Source: an uncultured Eubacteriales bacterium
GTDB lineage: Bacteria > Bacillota > Clostridia > Peptostreptococcales > Anaerovoracaceae
Reading direction: 5' to 3'
DNA: 15,790 nucleotides
Assembly (NCBI GenBank): GCA_902803185.1
Contig: CADCOV010000209.1
Coordinates: 1-15,790, forward strand
The position numbers and the translations under genes are program-made. This document shows, piece by piece, positions 6,588-13,842 of the stretch (the first letter of the stretch is position 1; each line of letters starts with the position of its first letter). Under the pieces are notes generated by a model. The model did not search any database. It was not told the origin of the DNA and saw only the letters and a program-made list of their open reading frames with translations.

Positions 6588-8251
6588 GACTCAAACAGCC
6601 GGGCACGGGGACGGAGTTCGGCTTCACGACCTCCAAGCTCCTCATGCTGACGTTCTTTGCGGTATTCCTGCTGTTCCCGATCCTCAGAATGATGTCCGCC
6701 ATGACGATGGAGACCATCGTTGCAACGGTGAAGACGGCAGCCTTCCGCGCGGCCCTGAAGCGGTCCCTGGTCGTGGCGCTCACCACCATGTGCATCACGA
6801 TCACCATCGCCTCGATCTCCGCGTGGGCGGTCACCAGGACCTGCGTGCCGCTCAAGAGTTTCTTCACCATCGTGCTGACCCTGCCGATGCTGATCCCGTC
6901 CTACTCCCATGCCAGCGGCCTCGTGCTGCTGTTCGGACAGAACGGCATCCTGACGCGGAATCTGCATCTGGACCAGCTCTTCGGCGCAGCCTCGTACATC
7001 TACGGCATACCGGGCATCATCCTCGGTTCCGTGATGTTCTCTGTCCCGATCGCCTTCATCATGATCTCGGACATCATGCGCTATCAGGACTACACGCCGT
7101 ATGAGGCGGCGGAGGTCATGGGGATCCCGAAGCCGAACCGCTTCTTTTCCATCACGTATCCTTATTTCCGCAAGCCGATGATCTCCGTCATGTTCGTCGT
7201 GTTCACCGCGGTGATCACGGACTACGGCGTCCCGCACATCATCGGCGGCAAATCGATCACGGTAGCGGAGATGATGTTCCAGAAGACGGTCAAGCTCCTG
7301 GATTACGACACGGGCAGCGTCCTGGGCATGGTGCTCCTGGTCCCTGCCGTCGTCTCCTTCATCATGGACTTCGCCAACAAGGACAAGGGCAACATGGCCT
7401 TTGTCGGGAAAGCCTTCCCGCTGGTGAAGACCCCCGGAAGGGATCTCCTGACGACGGTCGCGGTCTCTTTGATCACCCTGTTCCTGATGATCCCGCTGTT
7501 CACGGCGACCTTCAACTCTTTGATCGTGAGCTATCCGAACAACCTGTCCCTGACGGCAAAGCACTATCGGACAGTGGTGTTCAAGAGCGGCTTCGTCTAT
7601 CTGAGGAACTCGCTGCTCATTGCAGTCGTGGTGTCGCTCGTCGGCATCGTACTGGTCTCGCTGGTGGCTTATCTGGCAGCGAGAATGAAATCAAAACTCT
7701 CCCGCGCGCTGCACCTGGTCTCCATGACGGCCATGGCGGTGCCGGGCATCGTACTGGGCCTGAGCTACGTGATCGTGTTCAACAAGTCGCCGATCTACAA
7801 CACGTTCTTCATCCTGTTCCTGGTCAATACGGTCCACATGTTTGCCAGCCCGTACCTGATGATGTACAACACCTTCGGCAAGCTGAACGAGAACCTGGAG
7901 AACGTGGGGATCACCCTGGGCGTCAGCCGGTTCAGGATCATCAAAGACGTCATCCTGCCGATCAGCCGCTCGACCATCCTGGACGCGATGTCCTACTTCT
8001 TCGTCCAGTGCATGAAGACCATCACGGCGGTGGCGTTCCTGTGGAGCACCTACACCAAGCCTTTGGCCATCAAGATCGACGAATACAACGCCATGATCGA
8101 GACCGGCAACGTGGCGGTGGCGACCATGCTGATCTTCGGCGTGAACCTGCTGTTCAAGACCTTCGTTTACCTGCGGCAGAGATCCATCGCCAGAGCCAAC
8201 ATCCGGGAAGGAAACGTGCCGATCCCGGAGGGCTCCAAAACCTTAGCTTAA
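6584..8251 (+). CDS. Fused double ABC permease (FbpB/PhnU2-like)
   Basis: A 555-residue integral membrane protein containing two binding-protein-dependent permease domains in one chain, about 50-265 and 330-535, with about twelve hydrophobic segments. Each half carries an EAA coupling loop that contacts the ATPase: YEAAEVMGIPKPNRF near 173-187 and LENVGITLGVSRFRI near 438-452. The fused arrangement is typical of ferric iron, putative 2-aminoethylphosphonate and AfuB-type sugar-phosphate importers. A GAGGGGGGA stretch precedes the ATG, which overlaps the ATPase stop codon. It is the last gene of the operon; a strong terminator begins 33 bases after its stop codon. Substrate specificity is not visible. 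Confidence 0.92.
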   Translation: MRLKQPGTGTEFGFTTSKLLMLTFFAVFLLFPILRMMSAMTMETIVATVKTAAFRAALKRSLVVALTTMCITITIASISAWAVTRTCVPLKSFFTIVLTLPMLIPSYSHASGLVLLFGQNGILTRNLHLDQLFGAASYIYGIPGIILGSVMFSVPIAFIMISDIMRYQDYTPYEAAEVMGIPKPNRFFSITYPYFRKPMISVMFVVFTAVITDYGVPHIIGGKSITVAEMMFQKTVKLLDYDTGSVLGMVLLVPAVVSFIMDFANKDKGNMAFVGKAFPLVKTPGRDLLTTVAVSLITLFLMIPLFTATFNSLIVSYPNNLSLTAKHYRTVVFKSGFVYLRNSLLIAVVVSLVGIVLVSLVAYLAARMKSKLSRALHLVSMTAMAVPGIVLGLSYVIVFNKSPIYNTFFILFLVNTVHMFASPYLMMYNTFGKLNENLENVGITLGVSRFRIIKDVILPISRSTILDAMSYFFVQCMKTITAVAFLWSTYTKPLAIKIDEYNAMIETGNVAVATMLIFGVNLLFKTFVYLRQRSIARANIREGNVPIPEGSKTLA

Positions 8252-8284
8252 CGAGCAGACACGCCGGCGTCTGCCGGCTCTTTC

Positions 8285-8317
8285 AAGGAGACCACAACAT
8301 CTTGTGGTCTCCTTTTT
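8285..8317 (+). terminator. Rho-independent terminator of the oxidoreductase/ABC operon
   Basis: A perfect 13-bp stem, AAGGAGACCACAA (8285-8297) with TTGTGGTCTCCTT (8302-8314), CATC loop, followed by a T-run to 8317. It cleanly separates the catabolic operon from the cell division cluster. Confidence 0.95.
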
Positions 8318-8349
8318 CTGTGCCGTTTTTCGGGGAAAAAACAGCAAAA

Positions 8350-8410
8350 AAAGTGGCAGAAAATGAGGCTTAGGTGGGAGAAAGTGTTGAAAAGTGGTGG
8401 AAGGTGGTGA
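8350..8410 (+). promoter_or_regulatory. MraZ-type operator: 10-bp-periodic GTG boxes
   Basis: Six boxes, each three purine-rich bases then GTG (or ATG), start their triplets at 8353, 8363 (ATG), 8374, 8384, 8394 and 8404. The last four are regular 10-bp repeats of the type AAAGTGKNNN. They cover the -35 and spacer of the mraZ promoter and end exactly at the -10. Direct GTG/TGGG repeats with 10-bp period at the mraZ promoter are the known binding sites of MraZ in E. coli and Mollicutes, so autoregulation of this cluster is expected. Confidence 0.8.
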
Positions 8411-8416
8411 TATAAT
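8387..8416 (+). promoter_or_regulatory. Promoter of the dcw cluster (mraZ promoter)
   Basis: TTGAAA (8387-8392), 18-bp spacer, TATAAT (8411-8416). The predicted start near 8423 gives a 5' leader of about 55 bases before the GTG start of mraZ. Confidence 0.8.
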
Positions 8417-8478
8417 GCATATGCAATGGTAAAAGTATAAGTGTCACTATCTCCATTATCAGGAAAGAGGCCGAAATC

Positions 8479-8901
8479 GTGTCGTTCAACGGTGAATTCT
8501 ACAACTCCATAGATGCCAAGAACCGCATGATCGTGCCGTCCAGATTCCGGGGCGCGCTGGGTACCAAGTGCGTCATCGCCAAGGGCGAGGACAAGTGCCT
8601 GGTGATCTACCCGATGGAAAGCTGGGAGGCCTGGATGGAGAAGCTCGCGCAGCTGCCGAAGTCCGATCCGAAGGCCAGGGCCTACGTCCGGTTCGTCAGC
8701 GGCGGCGCCTCCGAATGCGAGTTCGACAAGCAGGGCCGCATCATCATCCCGCAGACCCTCAAGGAGTACGCGGGCATCGAGAAGGACCTGTTCACCGTCG
8801 GCACCATCGACCGGATCGAGGTCTGGGCGAAGGAGAGACACGACGCGCTTGATGACTTTGATCCGAATGAGATCGCGGATCTCGTCGGATACGGCATATA
8901 G
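8479..8901 (+). CDS. mraZ: Transcriptional regulator MraZ
   Basis: A 140-residue protein, the normal MraZ length. It contains the two SpoVT/AbrB-like halves: [13 protein letters not shown] at 12-24 and [18 protein letters not shown] at 83-100. MraZ forms a ring that binds repeated GTG boxes and represses its own division and cell wall cluster; such boxes overlie the promoter here. GTG start at 8479 with AGGAAAGAGG (8461-8470) eight bases upstream; no nearby ATG matches the family N-terminus. It is the first gene of the dcw cluster, followed after 13 bases by rsmH. Confidence 0.97.
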   Translation: MSFNGEFYNSIDAKNRMIVPSRFRGALGTKCVIAKGEDKCLVIYPMESWEAWMEKLAQLPKSDPKARAYVRFVSGGASECEFDKQGRIIIPQTLKEYAGIEKDLFTVGTIDRIEVWAKERHDALDDFDPNEIADLVGYGI

Positions 8902-8914
8902 CGGGAGAGCAGGG

Positions 8915-9850
8915 ATGGAGTTTTCCCACAAGCCTGTCCTCCTGACAGAATGCATAGAGAACCTGAACATCCGGCCGGACGGCATCTACGTGGACGGCAC
9001 CCTTGGCGGCGGCGGTCACAGCGCTGCGATCTGCGAACGACTTTCTGAGGCGGGCACGCTGATCGGCATCGATCGTGACGAGGACGCCCTCGAGGCTGCG
9101 GGGAAGCGTCTGGCAGGGTTTCCTTGCCGCAAGATCCTGGTGAAGAGCAACTACGCCGACATCAAGCAGGTGCTGGCGGAGCAGGGGATCGGCGCCATCG
9201 ACGGGGCCCTTCTGGACCTGGGCGTCTCCTCCTTCCAGCTGGACAATGCGGAGCGGGGCTTCTCCTACATGCAGGAGGCGCCGCTGGACATGCGGATGGA
9301 CAGGGAAGACGGCCTCACCGCCTACGAGGTGGTGAACGAGTACCCGCGCCGCCGGCTGACGGAGATCATCAGCGGCTACGGCGAGGAGCGGTGGGCCTCC
9401 CGGATCGCCTCCTTCATCGAGAAGGCGAGGGAAGAGGCGCCGATCGAGACCACGACGGAACTGGTGGATGTGATCAAAGCCGCCGTTCCGGCATCCGCGA
9501 GGCGGGAGGGACCCCACCCCGCGAAGAGGACCTTCCAGGCGATCCGCATCGAGGTCAACGATGAGCTCGGCGGACTGGAACGGGCGCTCAGAGATTTTGT
9601 CGACGTGCTGGCCCCGGGCGGCCGGTTCTGCGTCATCTCCTTCCACTCCCTGGAGGACCGGCTGGTCAAAGAGGAGTTCGCCAGGAGGGAGAACCCGTGC
9701 ACCTGCCCGAAGAACATCCCGGTGTGCGTGTGCGGAAAGAAGCCGGAGGTGAAGAGGATCAGCAAGAAGCCGATCGTCTCCGCGCCGGAGGAATTGGAAG
9801 ATAACCCGCGGGCCAGGAGCGCCAAGCTCAGGGTCTGCGAAAAGCTTTGA
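8915..9850 (+). CDS. rsmH: 16S rRNA (cytosine(1402)-N(4))-methyltransferase RsmH
   Basis: A 311-residue SAM-dependent methyltransferase that modifies N4 of C1402 of 16S rRNA. The N-terminus [13 protein letters not shown], the SAM-binding DGTLGGGGH (27-35), DLGVSS (101-106), the ISFHSLEDR motif (241-249), the paired cysteines in PCTCP and CVCG (262, 264, 271, 273) and the C-terminal [10 protein letters not shown] are all family hallmarks. Start at ATG 8915 with GGGAG (8903-8907) upstream; an upstream in-frame ATG (8849) lies inside mraZ and adds non-homologous residues. Second gene of the dcw cluster, as in most Firmicutes. Confidence 0.97.
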   Translation: MEFSHKPVLLTECIENLNIRPDGIYVDGTLGGGGHSAAICERLSEAGTLIGIDRDEDALEAAGKRLAGFPCRKILVKSNYADIKQVLAEQGIGAIDGALLDLGVSSFQLDNAERGFSYMQEAPLDMRMDREDGLTAYEVVNEYPRRRLTEIISGYGEERWASRIASFIEKAREEAPIETTTELVDVIKAAVPASARREGPHPAKRTFQAIRIEVNDELGGLERALRDFVDVLAPGGRFCVISFHSLEDRLVKEEFARRENPCTCPKNIPVCVCGKKPEVKRISKKPIVSAPEELEDNPRARSAKLRVCEKL

Positions 9851-9891
9851 TCAGTCAGTTGTAACCGTTGGGTTCATGGAGGATGGCAGTG

Positions 9892-10221
9892 ATGTTGAGG
9901 GAAGCAGGACAAAGAAGAGCACTCTTCGCGATCTTATTGATCGGCGTTTTGAGTGTCATGATCGTCGTGCTCGCTGCCTACGCCGCGGAGCTGAAGGTGG
10001 ACAACAACCGCATGGAAGCGGCCAACGCCAGCCTCCAGAACGAGATCGACACGCTGGACATCAAGATCAAATCCGCGAACAGCATCGACCACATCGAGGA
10101 CGTGGCGATCAACCAGCTGGGCATGGTCTACGCGGAGGAGAACGAATGCGTGTATCTGTCCCAGACCGACGCGCCGACCGACAGCCTGGCACTCATCATT
10201 CGGGAGAACGCCTATCACTGA
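9892..10221 (+). CDS. ftsL: FtsL/DivIC-like division protein
   Basis: A 109-residue bitopic protein: a short basic N-terminus, one transmembrane helix (about 10-31), then a coiled coil (about 33-62) and the conserved AINQLGMVYAEENECVYL segment typical of septum formation initiators (A..xLGM..). Sequence alone cannot fully separate FtsL from DivIC, but position between rsmH and the division PBP is that of ftsL. FtsL bridges FtsQ/DivIB and the FtsW-PBP synthase. I chose ATG 9892 because GGAGG (9878-9882) is nine bases upstream; GTG 9889 is also possible, while ATG 9883 directly abuts the binding site and TTG 9868 lies before it. Confidence 0.85.
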   Translation: MLREAGQRRALFAILLIGVLSVMIVVLAAYAAELKVDNNRMEAANASLQNEIDTLDIKIKSANSIDHIEDVAINQLGMVYAEENECVYLSQTDAPTDSLALIIRENAYH

Positions 10222-10246
10222 GGCGCGTATTGTATTTGCATAGGGC

Positions 10247-10290
10247 AAGGCCGACAACTGAACAGATCCAGTTTGTCGGTCTTTTCTATT
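10247..10290 (+). terminator. Terminator-like hairpin between ftsL and the PBP gene
   Basis: AAGGCCGACAACTG (10247-10260) pairs with CAGTTTGTCGGTCTT (10269-10283) with one bulged T and one G-U pair, around an AACAGATC loop. A short T-rich tail (TCTTTTCTATT) follows. The T-run is weak, so partial termination or an attenuator is more likely than a full stop, because downstream genes are essential and no clear promoter follows. Confidence 0.5.
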
Positions 10291-10306
10291 AGGAAAAGGA
10301 GTCTTC

Positions 10307-12316
10307 ATGGAACGGCGCACCAGGGGCGCAAGCTTGCAGGGAAAAAAGAGAATACTGTTCGCCTTCGCTTTGATCGCCGTCGCGATGGTGCTGCTGCTCT
10401 TCCGGACCGCGTGGATCCAGGTCGTCAAGGCGGAGGAATACACCGACAAGGCCAAGGATCAGCAGACCAGCGACATCCCGGTGGAGGCCAAGCGGGGCGC
10501 GATCTACGACCGCAACGGCAAGGAGCTGGCCACCAGCGCCACCTGCTACACCCTCTGGGTGCGGCCGGCCCAGATCCGGGAGAACTACAAGACCGATGAG
10601 AAGCGGCAGGAGCTGGCCAGCGCCCTGGCGGTGATCCTGGAGTTCGACAGCGGGGACATCATCCACGCCTTCGAGTCCGAGAGCGTCCTGGTGCGGCTCG
10701 CCAACTACCTGGAGAAGGAGCAGGCCACCCAGATCCGCGATATGGAGGTCTACGGACTGGAGCTTTCCGAGGACACCAAGCGGTTCTACCCGATGGGCGA
10801 CTTCGCCTCGATCCTCCTGGGCAGCGTCAACGACGACGGCGTGGGCAGGAGCGGCATTGAGCTCCAGTACAACGAATACCTGAGCGGCATCGCCGGACGC
10901 GCGGTGATGGATACCGATATCAGCGGCAACCAGCTGTCCTTCGGACAGGACAAATACTACGAGGCGGAGGACGGCCTGAACGTCACACTGACCATCGACG
11001 AGGTCCTGCAGCACTACCTGCAGGACGCGATCCAGAAGGGTTACCAGGACACCGGCGCGGAGCGGGTCTTCGCGGTGGCGATGGATCCGAAGACCGCGGA
11101 GGTCCTGGCCATGGCCGTGACTCCGTCCTTCGATCCGAACGAACCGACGAAGCCGTCGGACGCGGCGGAACTGGAGGTCTTCTCCGAACTCTCCCTGGAG
11201 GAACAGAGCGCCTACCTCAGCCGGATGTGGAGGAACCCGCTCATCAGCGACGTCTATGAGCCGGGCTCCACGATGAAGCTGATCACCTCTTCCTCGTCTT
11301 TGGAGGAGGGGATCGTCACCCCGCAGACCGGCTTCTACTGCTCCGGCGTCTACGAGCTCTACGGCGTGGAGATGTACGACGCGGAGCACCACGTCCACGG
11401 CCAGGAGAGCCTGATCCAGGCGGTGGGCAACTCCTGCAACCCGGTCCACATCCAGCTGGCGCTGATGCTGGGGGCGGAGCGGTTCCTGAGCTACATCGAA
11501 AAATACGGCCTGACGGAGCCGACGGGCATCGACCTGCCGGGTGAATCCGGTTCCCTGGTGGGCAACCTGGACACCATCGGCCCGGTCGAGTTGGCCAACA
11601 TGGGCTTCGGCCAGGGCCTTGCCATCACGCCGCTCCAGCTGGCGACCGCGGTCTGCGCCATCGCCAACGACGGCGTCCTGATGAAGCCGCACTGCGTGTC
11701 CGCTTTGACGGACAAGGACGGCAACGCGGTGGTGGAATACAAGCCTGAGGTCGTCCGCAAGGTCATCTCCCACGACACCGCTGCGGAGATGATGGACATC
11801 ATGTACCAGCAGGTGGAGAACTACGGCGGCCGGAAAGCCCAGATCGAGGGCTACAAGATCGGCGGCAAGACCGGCACCTCCAGCAAGGTGGGCGACGACG
11901 GCACCTACGGGGACCAGACGGATACCTCCTTCATCGCGGTGGCGCCGATCGACGACCCGCAGATCGTGGTCCTGGTCATCTGCAGTTCCCCGCAGACCAC
12001 CTATTACGCGGACCTGACCGCGATCCCGATCGCCAGGGACTTCCTCGTCAAAGCCCTGCCGTACATGGGACTCGCCCCGGCGGACACGGGCGAGGGAAGC
12101 GACGAGGACTACGCCTACGTTCCGGACGTGACGGGCTATTCCTACCAGGACGCGGCGGCGATCCTCGCGGAATACGGCCTGAAGTACGAGGTGACGCCGG
12201 AACTGACGTCGGATGAGAAGAAGGACAAGTCCTTCACCTTCGAGGTCGTCGACCAGTACCCGAAGGCGGGGTCGAAGATCGACAAGGACGAAAAGGTCTA
12301 TCTCTACCGGGAGTAG
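10307..12316 (+). CDS. Class B penicillin-binding protein with one PASTA domain (FtsI/PbpB/SpoVD-like)
   Basis: A 669-residue division transpeptidase. It has a cytoplasmic basic tail, one membrane anchor (about 14-34), a PBP dimerisation domain (about 58-205, with the RGAIYDRNG motif at 63-71), a transpeptidase domain (about 250-585) and a single PASTA domain (about 604-667) after a short acidic linker. Active-site motifs are complete: STMK with nucleophile S321 and K324, SCN at 376-378, and KTG at 521-523. It cross-links septal peptidoglycan with an FtsW-type partner. AAAGGAG (10295-10301) precedes ATG 10307. In endospore formers this position can hold pbpB or spoVD; with only one such gene visible I do not choose between them. 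Confidence 0.93.
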   Translation: MERRTRGASLQGKKRILFAFALIAVAMVLLLFRTAWIQVVKAEEYTDKAKDQQTSDIPVEAKRGAIYDRNGKELATSATCYTLWVRPAQIRENYKTDEKRQELASALAVILEFDSGDIIHAFESESVLVRLANYLEKEQATQIRDMEVYGLELSEDTKRFYPMGDFASILLGSVNDDGVGRSGIELQYNEYLSGIAGRAVMDTDISGNQLSFGQDKYYEAEDGLNVTLTIDEVLQHYLQDAIQKGYQDTGAERVFAVAMDPKTAEVLAMAVTPSFDPNEPTKPSDAAELEVFSELSLEEQSAYLSRMWRNPLISDVYEPGSTMKLITSSSSLEEGIVTPQTGFYCSGVYELYGVEMYDAEHHVHGQESLIQAVGNSCNPVHIQLALMLGAERFLSYIEKYGLTEPTGIDLPGESGSLVGNLDTIGPVELANMGFGQGLAITPLQLATAVCAIANDGVLMKPHCVSALTDKDGNAVVEYKPEVVRKVISHDTAAEMMDIMYQQVENYGGRKAQIEGYKIGGKTGTSSKVGDDGTYGDQTDTSFIAVAPIDDPQIVVLVICSSPQTTYYADLTAIPIARDFLVKALPYMGLAPADTGEGSDEDYAYVPDVTGYSYQDAAAILAEYGLKYEVTPELTSDEKKDKSFTFEVVDQYPKAGSKIDKDEKVYLYRE

Positions 12317-12327
12317 GGATCAGACGG

Positions 12328-12849
12328 ATGAGAGTTGGTATGATCATGGAACGAGATATGTGCAAGACGGTGGCGGTCGCCGGGGGACCGGAGCGGGCTG
12401 CCGCCGGTGAGATGATCAAAACGATCCTCCGCCGGCACACCGGGGAGCCGCAGCCTGAGATCAGGGTGCTGGAGGCGGACGTGCCTCCGGCCGGGATGGA
12501 CGAGAGCTGCGTCCTCGTGGTGAACGCCGACGAGGAGTCGCTGTCCGCTTTGGACGGGCAGGCCCATCCTTACCGGATCCTCAGGGCGGGCAAAGCCGCA
12601 GACGCGGATTTCCGCGTCTCCGAGATCGAGGAGCTGGGCAGCATGGGCATCCGCTTCAATCTGACCACGGGCGAGGGCACGACGCCGCTGCGCCTGCTGG
12701 TCGAGGGAGAGAGCAAGGCGGTGGACGCGGCGATCGCCGCAGCGGCCGCCGCGGCGGCGGGGATCACCTGGGAGGAGATCATCGCCGGGCTTTCCCATGC
12801 GGAACATCAGGAGACGCCGGCAAAGCGGCCGGCGGGCTCGAATCAATAA
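12328..12849 (+). CDS. Truncated, non-catalytic MurF-like protein
   Basis: A 173-residue protein at the usual murE/murF site. Residues 15-34 align without gaps with the Mur ligase P-loop (IAITG-SxGKTTT-KEM-IL), but the nucleotide-binding residues are gone: E22 for Gly, R23 for Lys, A24 for Thr. Residues 62-155 match the second half of the MurF central domain: VLVVNADEES like the NADD strand, then ADADFRVSEIEELGSMGIRF, then a substituted G(R/K)HN motif (GESK, 127-130), an alanine-rich helix and GITWEEIIAGL. Between these parts, roughly 60 residues are missing compared with E. coli MurF as I recall it. The N-terminal UDP-binding and C-terminal domains are absent. The frame is intact, with AGGGA eight bases before ATG 12328, though ATG 12340, 12346 or 12358 could also serve. 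It cannot be an active ligase. It may be structural, regulatory, or decaying. Confidence 0.75.
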   Translation: MRVGMIMERDMCKTVAVAGGPERAAAGEMIKTILRRHTGEPQPEIRVLEADVPPAGMDESCVLVVNADEESLSALDGQAHPYRILRAGKAADADFRVSEIEELGSMGIRFNLTTGEGTTPLRLLVEGESKAVDAAIAAAAAAAAGITWEEIIAGLSHAEHQETPAKRPAGSNQ

Positions 12850-12873
12850 AGGCAATTTTGTGAGGGTAATGGT

Positions 12874-13830
12874 ATGAGCGTTTCCATCTGGTTCATCATC
12901 GCGTTCGCGGTCTCCGCAGTCCTGACGGGGGTCGAGATCCCGATGCTGAAAAAACATCAGTTCAAGCAGTATATCCGCGAGGAGGGACCGCAGTCCCACC
13001 AGAAGAAGTCCGGCACCCCGACCATGGGCGGCATCGCGATCATCATCGCCATGGTGCTGGTCGGGCTCATCGGCGGCGGCTTCGGCGGGAAGACGGTTTT
13101 GATGGTCGTCATGACGCTTTTGTTCGGCGCCATCGGTTTCCTCGACGACTACATCAAAGTCGCTCAGAAGCACAATCTGGGCCTCAGAGCATGGCAGAAG
13201 CTGGTCCTCCAGATCCTCTTCGCCGTGGTCCTGGCCCTCTACATCTCCAAGGGGACGGATGAGGGGACCCTGGTCTACATCCCGTTCTACGGCGACTACC
13301 TGGATTTCGGCATCCTGTACGTGCCGTTCGTGGCCTTCGTCATGGTGGCGATGGCCAACAGCGTCAACCTGTCCGACGGCCTGGACGGCCTCTGCGCAGG
13401 CTCCACCGCCATCGTGTCGGTCTTCTTCGCCATCCTGGGACTGAAGGCCGGCGAGGCCGAGGCGGGCGTCTACGCGGCGGTGATCTCGGGCAGCTGCCTG
13501 GGCTTCCTGCTCTTCAACCGGCACCCGGCCAAGCTCTTCATGGGCGACACCGGCTCCATGGCCCTGGGCGGCGCCCTGGCCTCCGCGGCCATCGTCATGC
13601 GGATGGAGTTCATGCTGGTGATCGCGGGCCTGATCTACGTGCTGGAGGCGCTCTCCGTCATCATCCAGGTCCTGTACTTCAAGAAAACCGGCGGCAAGCG
13701 CTTCTTCAAGATGGCGCCGCTGCATCATCATTTCGAGCTGTGCGGCATGAAAGAGACCAGCGTGGTCCTCATGTTCTGGGCCTTCGCCGCGGTCTGCTGC
13801 CTGCTCGCCTATCTGATCTATATGATTTAG
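12874..13830 (+). CDS. mraY: Phospho-MurNAc-pentapeptide transferase MraY
   Basis: A 318-residue polytopic membrane enzyme that transfers phospho-MurNAc-pentapeptide to undecaprenyl phosphate, making lipid I. Family motifs are present: the substrate-side SHQKKSGTPTMGG (41-53), the catalytic FLDDYIK with D91 and D92, NSVNLSDGLDGL (162-172), FMGDTGSMALGG with the third aspartate D225, and APLHHHFE (281-288) with the histidine triplet. About ten hydrophobic segments fit the known topology. GAGGG lies nine bases before ATG 12874. It begins 24 bases after the MurF-like gene and is followed after 12 bases by murD, the usual Firmicutes order. Confidence 0.97.
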   Translation: MSVSIWFIIAFAVSAVLTGVEIPMLKKHQFKQYIREEGPQSHQKKSGTPTMGGIAIIIAMVLVGLIGGGFGGKTVLMVVMTLLFGAIGFLDDYIKVAQKHNLGLRAWQKLVLQILFAVVLALYISKGTDEGTLVYIPFYGDYLDFGILYVPFVAFVMVAMANSVNLSDGLDGLCAGSTAIVSVFFAILGLKAGEAEAGVYAAVISGSCLGFLLFNRHPAKLFMGDTGSMALGGALASAAIVMRMEFMLVIAGLIYVLEALSVIIQVLYFKKTGGKRFFKMAPLHHHFELCGMKETSVVLMFWAFAAVCCLLAYLIYMI

Positions 13831-13842
13831 CGAGGTGATATC

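Noticed and set aside
8256-8273. CAGACACGCCGGCGTCTG inverted repeat after the permease gene
   Set aside because: Short GC-rich stem without a T-run; the real terminator follows at 8285-8317.
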